From contig LCHW01000003.1 in assembly GCA_001000675.1 (NCBI GenBank), positions 62,001 to 126,000 on the forward strand: a DNA stretch of 64,000 bases, read 5' to 3'. Shown in pieces: positions 58,022 through 64,000 of the stretch (positions are counted from its first letter, which is position 1; the number at the start of each line of letters is the position of its first letter). The position numbers and the translations under genes were made by a program. Origin of the DNA: Candidatus Wolfebacteria bacterium GW2011_GWE2_44_13 (GTDB lineage Bacteria > Patescibacteria > Paceibacteria > UBA6257 > UBA9933). The notes beneath the pieces were generated by a model. The model saw only the letters and a program-made list of their open reading frames with translations, had not been told where the DNA came from and did not search any database.

Positions 58022-59092
58022 TTAGGCTTTTGCCTCTTTCTCTTTTACTGGAGCTTCTGGTTCTTTTTCTCCCATCGCTTTCATCGCCTGTGCGATTGCT
58101 GCGTTTGTTTTTTTGCGAATTGCTTCCACCATCTTCTTATTTGCTTTCAATGCTTCGCGTGCTGCTTCTACGCCCACGCCAAGCTTTTCTCCTTCAAATG
58201 CATAGGTATTTCCATTCTTATCGATTGTGCTCATCTTCAAGCCCATAGTAAGAATATCCCCTTCGTAAGAAATCCCCTCTCCATACATAATATCGAATTC
58301 AGTCGCTTTGAATGGAGGAGCAACTTTATTCTTAACTACCTTTACCGTTACTCTGTTTCCGATTACATCTTCACCTTTCTTAATCTGCGCATTGCGGCGG
58401 ATATCAAGACGAACTGAAGAATAGAACTTTAGCGCACGACCTCCTGGTGTTGTTTCTGGGCTTCCAAACATGACGCCAATTTTTTCTCGAATCTGGTTGA
58501 TGAAAATAATGAGCACCTTTTTTCTGTCTGCGAGTGCTACCAACTTACGCAATGCTTGTCCCATAAGACGTGCTTGCAATCCCATAAACTGGGCACCCAT
58601 CTCTCCTTCGATTTCTGCACGGGGCGTCAACGCTGCCACCGAGTCAACAATAATAATGTCGAGAATTCCCGAGCTTACTAAGCTTTCTAGAATATTTAGC
58701 GCTTCTTCTCCGCTATCTGGCTGTGAAATAAGTAAGTCGTTTACCCTTACCCCGAGCTTTTGCGCGTAGTCAGGATCGAGTGCGTGTTCTGCATCAATAA
58801 ACGCAGCGCGCCCCCCTTTCTTTTGCGCCTCGGCAATCGCGTGTAATGCAAGGGTCGTTTTCCCAGAACTTTCTGGCCCATAAATTTCTACGATACGTCC
58901 TTTTGGATATCCCCCCACTCCTAATGCAATATCCAACGAGAATGAGCCCGACGGAATAACATCCACGTGTACCCGCTTAATATCATTCAGCTTCATAATT
59001 GCTCCATCGCCAAACTTACTCTGCATCGATTCGAGCAATTGATCCATATCCTTCACTTCTCCATCCGCTTGTTTTACTTTTTTTGTAGCCAT
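58022..59092 (-). CDS. recA: Recombinase RecA
   Basis: 356 residues from MATKKVKQAD at 59092. Upstream codons belong to a palindromic repeat and are rejected as coding. Walker A GPESSGKT is at 72-79. Also present are IDAEHALDP, IIIVDSVAALTPRAEIEGEMG, MGLQARLMSQ-type loop L1 (here MGLQARLMGQALRKL), FINQIREKIGVMFG and TTPGGRALKFYSSVR. RecA drives homologous recombination and the SOS response; no LexA is seen here. The Ala/Glu/Lys-rich tail is normal. Confidence 0.97.
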   Translation of the reverse strand: MATKKVKQADGEVKDMDQLLESMQSKFGDGAIMKLNDIKRVHVDVIPSGSFSLDIALGVGGYPKGRIVEIYGPESSGKTTLALHAIAEAQKKGGRAAFIDAEHALDPDYAQKLGVRVNDLLISQPDSGEEALNILESLVSSGILDIIIVDSVAALTPRAEIEGEMGAQFMGLQARLMGQALRKLVALADRKKVLIIFINQIREKIGVMFGSPETTPGGRALKFYSSVRLDIRRNAQIKKGEDVIGNRVTVKVVKNKVAPPFKATEFDIMYGEGISYEGDILTMGLKMSTIDKNGNTYAFEGEKLGVGVEAAREALKANKKMVEAIRKKTNAAIAQAMKAMGEKEPEAPVKEKEAKA

Positions 59093-59114
59093 GATAATAA
59101 AATTATTTTTGTAA

Positions 59115-59141
59115 TGGATTCCCGCCTTCGCGGGAATGACA
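59115..59141. repeat. Dispersed palindromic repeat, single copy
   Basis: TGGATTCCCGCCTTCGCG then GGAATGACA, consensus form, 22 bp upstream of recA. Confidence 0.8.
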
Positions 59142-59152
59142 GGCCCGCGGGC

Positions 59153-59269
59153 ACTTGTGTATTTGGATAAAGTGCGCGGCGCGGGGAAGTCGGCGAGGAA
59201 GGTGTGCTGATTGTACACCGACCGATCCGACGGGGCTCCATAACGAAGCAATTTGCCAAATACACAAGT
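59153..59269. mobile_element. Candidate MITE-like element with 14-bp terminal inverted repeats
   Basis: Perfect 14-bp ends ACTTGTGTATTTGG (59153-59166) and CCAAATACACAAGT (59256-59269) around a GC-richer 89-bp centre with an internal GGTGT/ACACC hairpin. Non-coding. It sits between recA and the RodZ-like gene. The same architecture, with different end sequence, is at 16424-16558. Both carry CGAAGCAAT just inside one end. Confidence 0.55.
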
Positions 59270-59270
59270 T

Positions 59271-59909
59271 TTATTGTTGGTAGATTATTTGTTTAACCGT
59301 TATAGACTCTTTCCCTAATAATCGCTTCACCTTGAACTCTACACTATTGATTCCTGGCTCCAAGGAAATATTCTTTTCAAAATATCCGTTTCTGTCTATC
59401 GCTATATCTTCGTTGTTTATTGTAAGATATTCTCCTGGATTGATTTTACCGCGTAAGTCGATTGCCGATTCATATACAACCACACTGTCTTCGATTGGAT
59501 TCTGAATGTCAATTGCAGCTCCACCAATATTTTTTTTCACAATAATCGTTGCGACAATGAGCAGTACAACGATTGCGATAATCGCTCCAATCTTTTTCCT
59601 ATTCACTCGTTTAAATGCGAATCGGTTTGCTGGAAGCCTATCCCCCATGCCCGACGTTTTAAGCTCTTGCTGTTTTTTGTATGCTTGCCACAGTTGCTGC
59701 CCCTCGAGCCCAAGTGCTCCCGCTATTTTTATTAAATAGCCACGCACATACGGAGCAGGCGGAAGACCCTTTTGCTCGTCATCCAAAAACAATACAATGT
59801 ATCGCTCTGGGATGTCGGTTAGCTCTGCTAAGCGGGCAATGGATACCTTCTTTTCGCGCATCGACTCCTCTAATAATTCTTTTACTGTTGTTCGTTCTTC
59901 CATAATCAT
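59271..59909 (-). CDS. RodZ-like HTH membrane protein
   Basis: 212 residues. An N-terminal helix-turn-helix (VKELLEESMREKKVSIARLAELTDIPERYI through LGLEGQQLWQAY, as in HTH_25/RodZ) is followed by a basic stretch, one membrane helix (about 110-128) and an extracytoplasmic Ig-like beta domain. RodZ links the MreB cytoskeleton to the envelope; no mreB is in the window. Its start overlaps the stop of ftsK (ATGA), so they are co-translated. Confidence 0.85.
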   Translation of the reverse strand: MIMEERTTVKELLEESMREKKVSIARLAELTDIPERYIVLFLDDEQKGLPPAPYVRGYLIKIAGALGLEGQQLWQAYKKQQELKTSGMGDRLPANRFAFKRVNRKKIGAIIAIVVLLIVATIIVKKNIGGAAIDIQNPIEDSVVVYESAIDLRGKINPGEYLTINNEDIAIDRNGYFEKNISLEPGINSVEFKVKRLLGKESITVKQIIYQQ

Positions 59910-62086
59910 TCTCCTTCTTTTAGAAATACTTCACGAGGATTCGCGCCTTTCGACGGGCCAACGATTCCTTTTTCTTCCATAATATCCAGCAATCGCGCTG
60001 CTCGAGCATATCCCACCTTCAACCTCCGCTGTAATAGGGACGCTGAAGCTTTTTCTGCCTGTACAACAACTTCAATGGCTTGTTCAAGCAGTTCGTCTTC
60101 ATCGCCGTTTCCGGAGAATGCGTCGAATATTCCTGCGCCTTCTCCATCCCCCTCGCTTGCGGGTTTCGCGTCAAAAGATACTTCTTCGCCCATTATATCC
60201 TTATTTTTCTCCTTAATAAACTCTGCTACTTTTTGGATCTCTTCTTCAGATACAAACGCTCCTTGAATGCGCTTTGGTTTATCATGGGTCATAACGAGCA
60301 TATCCCCTCCTCCGAGCAATTTTTCTGCACCCGACATATCCAAAATTGTGCGCGAGTCTATTTGGCTCGCTACCTGTAACGCAATACGCGCAGGAATATT
60401 TGCCTTAATAAGCCCTGTAACAACTTCTACGGATGGTCGCTGCGTGGAAAGAATCAAATGGATTCCCGTCGCGCGCGCCATCTGTGCAATGCGCACAATA
60501 GAACCTTCTACTTCTTTCCCATAGGTGCTCATTAAGTCGGCAAGCTCGTCTACGACAATCACAACGTATGGTAGGGTTTCACTTGGATTTTTCTTATTAT
60601 AACTTCCTAAGTCACGTGATCCTGCGTGCTCAAACATTTCATATCGTCTATCCATTTCGTTTAGCGCCCATCGAAATACGCCCATTGATTTCTTTGACTG
60701 AGTCACTACCGGTGCGATTAAATGCGGAATGCCCGAATACACAGAAAGTTCTACGCGCTTCGGATCGATCATAATTAACCGCAATGTTTTTGGCGAGTTC
60801 TTATACAGCAGTGACAAAATAATCGAGTGAATCGTCACAGACTTTCCTGATCCTGTGCTTCCTGCAACGAGTAAGTGCGGCATCTTTGCAATATTCGCAA
60901 ACATCGGCTCCCCTGTTACATCACGACCAACTGCAAAACTTAACTGACCACTTTCTGCAAATTCCGGATAATTAATCAAGCTCCCTAAGCGAACTACCGC
61001 GGCGGCTTTATTTGGCACTTCAATACCTACTAATGATTTTCCTGGAATTGGGGCTTCGATACGAATAGGATGTGCAGCAAGTGCAAGTGCAAGGTCTTGA
61101 TTCAACGCAGTAATGCGGGACAGCTTTACGCCCTCCGCCGGCTTCAAGGTAAATCGCGTTACCTTCGGCCCCACGTTAATTTCTCCCATTTCTACTACAA
61201 TGCCAAAACTCTCCAATGTGCGCTTAATAATGTTCGCGTTTGCACGCAAATCTCCTGATTGTGGTTTTTCTACGGACGAGCGCAACAGATCAAGCGGTGG
61301 AAATACGTAATCTTTATCGTCTTGTGTACTTAATGTCTCACCCTTTTTAGGCTTACTCGCTATGACGGATGCTATTTTTTCTCGCATCGTCGATTCAACA
61401 ATGATTTCTTCTTCTGTTTCCTCTTCTATCTCTTCTGCTTTTTCCTCTTCCTTCTTGACCGATTCCTTCAACGCCTCTGACTCTTCTTCTACGCCCTCCT
61501 CTTCTTCTACGACCCATTCTTTTCCTTCTCGCTTGATTCTAATAGGAAGATTTAGCGTTACTAAAAATGAAACGATGAGCATAATAACGATTACGATAAT
61601 CGCTGCCGTATATCCAAATAGCGACTCCAACGCGCCCACCATCTTCCCCATGAATCCTCCGTTATCTGGAGACAGCACATCGATCAATCCAAGTCCTGAT
61701 AATACAAACAGTCCTGCGCCAAAAAAAGTAATTCCGTATATCTTTCTTCGTTCTGATGTCAAAAACACTCCGCCCATTACCGTAAGGATTAGCGGCAACA
61801 AATAATACCCCCAACCAAACAAGCTGCGGAATATGTCATACAAAAAATTTCCTGCTGGACCAGCATTTTGAAAACCTGCCAAAAGTAATATTACGGCTAC
61901 CCCAAATAAAATGACTGCCCAAATACTTTTTTTCGTTTCTGGGTGCAATCGCAAATCAGGCAAAAATCCGCCCCCTTCTTCTTCGGCCTCCACGTCCTTT
62001 GGCTTTCTCCCTCTCTTTTTTGCAATAGCTTTTTCCTCCTGCTCTTTAAGCTCTTTTTTAGTCTTCTTTTTCGCCATTGGCTTCAT
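59906..62086 (-). CDS. ftsK: DNA translocase FtsK/SpoIIIE
   Basis: 726 residues. Four membrane helices (about 50-180) are followed by an acidic linker and the alpha/beta motor domain: Walker A GSTGSGKSV, IDPKRVELSVYSGIPHLIAPVV, VVIVDELADLM and LSTQRPSVEVVTGLIKANIPARIAL. The C-terminal winged-helix gamma domain (LLQRRLKVGYARAARLLDIMEEKGIVGP) reads orienting DNA sequences. It moves chromosome ends through the septum and activates dimer resolution. Confidence 0.96.
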   Translation of the reverse strand: MKPMAKKKTKKELKEQEEKAIAKKRGRKPKDVEAEEEGGGFLPDLRLHPETKKSIWAVILFGVAVILLLAGFQNAGPAGNFLYDIFRSLFGWGYYLLPLILTVMGGVFLTSERRKIYGITFFGAGLFVLSGLGLIDVLSPDNGGFMGKMVGALESLFGYTAAIIVIVIMLIVSFLVTLNLPIRIKREGKEWVVEEEEGVEEESEALKESVKKEEEKAEEIEEETEEEIIVESTMREKIASVIASKPKKGETLSTQDDKDYVFPPLDLLRSSVEKPQSGDLRANANIIKRTLESFGIVVEMGEINVGPKVTRFTLKPAEGVKLSRITALNQDLALALAAHPIRIEAPIPGKSLVGIEVPNKAAAVVRLGSLINYPEFAESGQLSFAVGRDVTGEPMFANIAKMPHLLVAGSTGSGKSVTIHSIILSLLYKNSPKTLRLIMIDPKRVELSVYSGIPHLIAPVVTQSKKSMGVFRWALNEMDRRYEMFEHAGSRDLGSYNKKNPSETLPYVVIVVDELADLMSTYGKEVEGSIVRIAQMARATGIHLILSTQRPSVEVVTGLIKANIPARIALQVASQIDSRTILDMSGAEKLLGGGDMLVMTHDKPKRIQGAFVSEEEIQKVAEFIKEKNKDIMGEEVSFDAKPASEGDGEGAGIFDAFSGNGDEDELLEQAIEVVVQAEKASASLLQRRLKVGYARAARLLDIMEEKGIVGPSKGANPREVFLKEGE

Positions 62087-62126
62087 TGTAGCATCAACAG
62101 AGGGCTTAGTTCAAATATGCTAAAAC

Positions 62127-62155
62127 TTGTCGTATATACCATATTATGGTACGGT
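62127..62155 (+). promoter_or_regulatory. Weak promoter TTGTCG-17-TACGGT
   Basis: Same spacing as the TTGACA-17 promoters but poorer boxes, 40 bp before the ATG at 62195. Confidence 0.4.
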
Positions 62156-62194
62156 ACTAGTAGTAATCATTCCCAACCCACAGAGGAGTCGGAT

Positions 62195-62494
62195 ATGAAA
62201 AAAGTTCCTTGCCCTCATAAGGGGTACTGCTCAGTCGGCAGTAAACGATGCGTCATTGAATACTACCGCAATTGTCGAATCCCCAGTATTCACTACATCA
62301 CAACCACCCTCACTCACGCCGACTATCAACACCTCGACACACTCGACAAGGTAGCGTTTATCAAAACGTGCTTCGGCGTGAACACGGCCGAGGTGGAGAC
62401 AACGTATTCCGCTAGCCAACTTGCCCGAATCGTGCGCGCACGCCTCGACATCACCTTCCCGCCTCCTTTCGAGCACCCCTCCCTACCGGCTTAA
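62195..62494 (+). CDS. Small Cys-rich protein
   Basis: 99 residues from ATG 62195, with CAGAGGAG 6 nt upstream; the open frame further upstream lacks an SD. The N-terminal 30 residues hold Cys6, Cys12, Cys19 and Cys27 with His8 (CPHKGYC ... RC ... NC), a plausible zinc or disulfide knot. The rest is a helical domain (HADYQHLDTLDKVAFIKTCFG) ending in a Pro-rich tail. No family recognised. A terminator hairpin straddles the stop codon. Confidence 0.7.
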   Translation: MKKVPCPHKGYCSVGSKRCVIEYYRNCRIPSIHYITTTLTHADYQHLDTLDKVAFIKTCFGVNTAEVETTYSASQLARIVRARLDITFPPPFEHPSLPA

Positions 62495-62502
62495 CCGCCG
62501 GT
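62485..62502 (+). terminator. Terminator overlapping the stop codon
   Basis: ACCGGC and GCCGGT arms with a TTAACC loop that contains the TAA stop, followed by C and a T-run. Confidence 0.8.
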
Positions 62503-62527
62503 CTTTTTTTATTGCGTGTAATTCCGT

Positions 62528-63241
62528 ATGCTATCGATAATGAAGGATGATAGGCGTACAACGTTTCATATTGGTATCGATGAAGTTGGTCGCGGTCCGC
62601 TTGCTGGCCCTGTTGTTGTATGCGCCGTCGCGATCCCCGCTCGCTGCAAGCCTTCGTCTATTATAAAAAAATTTGCATCTCGTTCTTCGATGCAACTTCG
62701 AGATTCTAAAAAACTTACTGCGCCACAGCGCGCTCTATGGGCTACTGCAATTAAATCTGATTCGCGTATTTTTTATTCACTTGCCTCGATGTCTCCGCGT
62801 GTAGTCGATCGTATCAATGTCACTCAAGCAGCGAATCATGCCGCAACGCGAGCGGTTGCAAAACTTATCACTCAACTCCCCGCTCCGGCAAAGATTGAAG
62901 TTTTTCTTGATGGAGGAATTTTTCTTCTCGAAACACGAAAAATGAAACATGAAAAACGAGGAAGATTTCTTTCGACCTGTGTTTATACTGATGCCGAAAA
63001 AAAATTTTGTTTCCCCGTGGCCACAATCATAAAGGGTGACGAAAAAATCCCCGCTATCTCTCTTGCCTCCATTCTTGCCAAAGAATACCGTGATGCGCTT
63101 ATGCATCGTGTACATAAAAAATATCCCTTCTACGGATTTGATACGCATGTCGGTTATGGTACAAAAAAACATATTGCCGCAATTCACGCGCATGGTCGCA
63201 CACCGCACCATCGAGAAAGTTTTCTTAAAAAAATCATCTGA
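62528..63241 (+). CDS. rnhB: Ribonuclease HII
   Basis: 237 residues; an alternative ATG lies 4 codons in. The family motifs are present: GIDEVGRGPLAGPVVVCAV with the catalytic Asp-Glu, LRDSKKL, VFLDGG, KGDEKIPAISLASILAKEYRD and YGFDTHVGYGTKKH. It cuts RNA from RNA-DNA hybrids and misincorporated ribonucleotides. The middle (about 120-160) is somewhat longer than usual. It points toward miaA. Confidence 0.95.
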   Translation: MLSIMKDDRRTTFHIGIDEVGRGPLAGPVVVCAVAIPARCKPSSIIKKFASRSSMQLRDSKKLTAPQRALWATAIKSDSRIFYSLASMSPRVVDRINVTQAANHAATRAVAKLITQLPAPAKIEVFLDGGIFLLETRKMKHEKRGRFLSTCVYTDAEKKFCFPVATIIKGDEKIPAISLASILAKEYRDALMHRVHKKYPFYGFDTHVGYGTKKHIAAIHAHGRTPHHRESFLKKII

Positions 63242-63245
63242 ATGT

Positions 63246-63307
63246 TGTCATTCCCGCGAAGGCGGGAATCCAGCATTTAATAGATTCCCGCCTTCGCGGG
63301 AATGACA
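63246..63307. repeat. Head-to-head pair of dispersed palindromic repeats
   Basis: Copies at 63246-63272 and, inverted, 63281-63307; each has the stem ATTCCCGC/GCGGGAAT. Same arrangement as at 47821-47882. Confidence 0.85.
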
Positions 63308-63326
63308 AAAAATATAAAAAAGAAAA

Positions 63327-63704
63327 AGCCCCATCCGAAGATGGAGCTTATCATGAGCCGACCGAAGTCAGCGAAAGAAACGAAGGTGCTTGTCGTCCGC
63401 CTAGAGCAGAAGACCAATGTGCTTGCTTGAGGGACAAGTGTTTCCCTTGAGCGAAAGTGTTTGCTGTAAAGAATATATTTTTCTTTACATGCGATTTATA
63501 AAACTTCGGAGAGAAGTAAAGAGAAGAAATATTAGAGAAGTGAGAAAATTTAATTGTAGGGCAGTAAGGTTGAATGTGCTGGCGATTACCGACACAAGTG
63601 ATCAGTTTGTGTGGCTTTCACGAGAACAACCAAAGATGCATTCAGGGGTTGTCGTATACCTCCTGCAAAAAACGATGTTTCTCTTTTCCTCTATGAAGTT
63701 TTAT
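63327..63704 (-). ncRNA. Candidate non-coding RNA of about 380 nt
   Basis: On the minus strand a promoter TTGCAT-17-TATAAT is followed by a region with no good ORF but clear stems: ACACAA/TTGTGT, GTAAAGAA/TTCTTTAC, GCTGAC-TTCG-GTCGGC, and finally AGCTCCATC-TTCG-GATGGGGCT with a T-run as terminator. U-G pairs favour this strand. An AGGAGG near 63664-63659 has no start codon at the right distance. It does not show RNase P, tmRNA or SRP RNA signatures. Confidence 0.5.
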
Positions 63705-63710
63705 ACTTCT

Positions 63711-63739
63711 ATTATATAGTTCCTTGTATCGTAATGCAA
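63711..63739 (-). promoter_or_regulatory. Promoter TTGCAT-17-TATAAT
   Basis: Minus-strand -35 TTGCAT (63739-63734), 17-bp spacer and -10 TATAAT (63716-63711), reading into the candidate RNA. Confidence 0.7.
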
Positions 63740-63755
63740 CTATATTTGTGGATAA

Positions 63756-63788
63756 CCGCGTAAAGTTCGCCCGAGGCGAACCACGCGG
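63756..63788. repeat. Nested hairpin before miaA
   Basis: GTTCGCC-CGA-GGCGAAC (63765-63781) nested inside CCGCGT/ACGCGG. A close relative, TCCGCC-CGA-GGCGGA, follows the HU gene at 36605. Confidence 0.6.
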
Positions 63789-63816
63789 CAAGACCCTTTT
63801 CGCGCTATATTATTTT

Positions 63817-64000
63817 ATGCATAAACCTAAACTTATAGTTATCCTTGGGCCAACTGCTTCAGGTAAAAGCGACCTTGCTGTTGCAATTGCCCGCTTTATT
63901 GCACACCAAAAGCTTGCTACTGGCGCTGAAGTTATATCGGCTGATTCGCGCCAAGTATATACGGGCCTTGATATTGGGTCAGGGAAAATCACCCAAAAAG
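63817..64000 (+). CDS. miaA: tRNA dimethylallyltransferase, N-terminal part (runs off the window)
   Basis: 61 codons from ATG 63817. The P-loop GPTASGKSDLA is followed by the family motif SADSRQVYTGLDIGSGK. MiaA adds a dimethylallyl group to A37 of tRNAs that read codons starting with U. The insertion between P-loop and SADSRQ (RFIAHQKLATGAE) is normal. No SD is visible; a hairpin lies 28 bp upstream. The rest of the gene is beyond the window edge. Confidence 0.93.
   Translation, partial: MHKPKLIVILGPTASGKSDLAVAIARFIAHQKLATGAEVISADSRQVYTGLDIGSGKITQK

Larger units (their letters stand above)
63242..63816. other. Non-coding gap between rnhB and miaA
   Basis: 575 bp. It contains a head-to-head palindromic repeat pair (63246-63307), a minus-strand transcription unit that looks like an RNA gene (63327-63704 with a promoter at 63711-63739) and a hairpin just before miaA. 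A 26-codon plus-strand frame from 63354 is not convincing. Confidence 0.6.

Noticed and set aside
59093..59251. N-terminal extension of RecA
   Set aside because: Runs through an inverted-repeat element and a palindromic repeat; RecA homology begins near the ATG at 59092.
63354..63431. 26-codon plus-strand frame beginning MSRPKSAKE with GGAG upstream
   Set aside because: Very short, no promoter on that strand, and it lies opposite a better-supported RNA unit.
1..64000. UGA recoded to glycine, as in some CPR lineages
   Set aside because: TGA serves as a plausible stop after complete genes (for example 39421-39423), and no gene needs read-through.
1..64000. CRISPR array or rRNA operon
   Set aside because: No evenly spaced direct repeats and no rRNA signature sequence seen on either strand; the palindromes are dispersed, not arrayed.

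Overview
The window looks like chromosome from a Candidatus Patescibacteria / CPR bacterium, most likely of Parcubacteria type. This is an inference from gene content and style: a class II (B12-type) ribonucleotide reductase, RNase Y, a short pyruvate kinase, EndoQ, an FtsB plus SurA-N pair, DUF378, RecA, FtsA and FtsZ, many short secreted or membrane proteins with Thr/Pro-rich tails, and many housekeeping genes without a Shine-Dalgarno (SD) sequence. The standard genetic code fits; TGA is used as a stop. No rRNA or CRISPR array is visible.

Layout. 1-6.6 kb: end of a possible symporter pair, small membrane proteins, DUF378, cysS, two single-domain response regulators, secreted proteins, a SurA-N protein and ftsB. 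6.8-16.4 kb: lepA, a Mur-ligase-like protein with a broken P-loop, an aminotransferase, uppS, tRNA-Ser, an MFS transporter, a ribulose-phosphate epimerase and an M16 peptidase. 16.6-21.3 kb: two adjacent sigma-70 genes (one with a duplicated region 4), tRNA-Pro, cca, then tRNA-Arg, tRNA-Lys(TTT) and tRNA-Lys(CTT). 21.29-29.77 kb: an island inserted at the 3' end of tRNA-Lys(CTT), bounded by TGCACCA repeats. It carries a large serine integrase, a secreted peptidoglycan-binding-like protein, two candidate structured RNAs and an operon of four overlapping genes that may be an undescribed defence or toxin-antitoxin system. 29.8-43.3 kb: a lipoprotein, a seven-repeat solenoid-like protein, pyk, an AI-2E-type permease, tRNA-Gly, an ECF sigma operon, HU, RNase Y, glycerate kinase, an AEC transporter and a glycosyltransferase. 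43.3-64 kb: an isoleucyl-tRNA synthetase with an internal histidine-phosphatase domain, VKOR and DsbA, nrdJ, ftsZ and ftsA, ybeY, an M50 protease, a half-size UvrA-like ATPase with EndoQ, recA, a RodZ-like protein with ftsK, rnhB and the start of miaA.

Two styles of gene are interleaved. Most housekeeping genes sit in tight, SD-poor minus-strand runs. Scattered among them are about eleven single-gene units, each with a promoter of the form TTGACA, exactly 17 bp, then a T-rich -10 box, plus a strong GGAG-type SD and in nearly all cases its own hairpin terminator. They encode response regulators, both sigma-70 factors and small proteins of unknown function. Palindromic repeats (core ATTCCCGC..GCGGGAAT) and two elements with long terminal inverted repeats lie between genes, and one repeat copy lies in frame inside endoQ.
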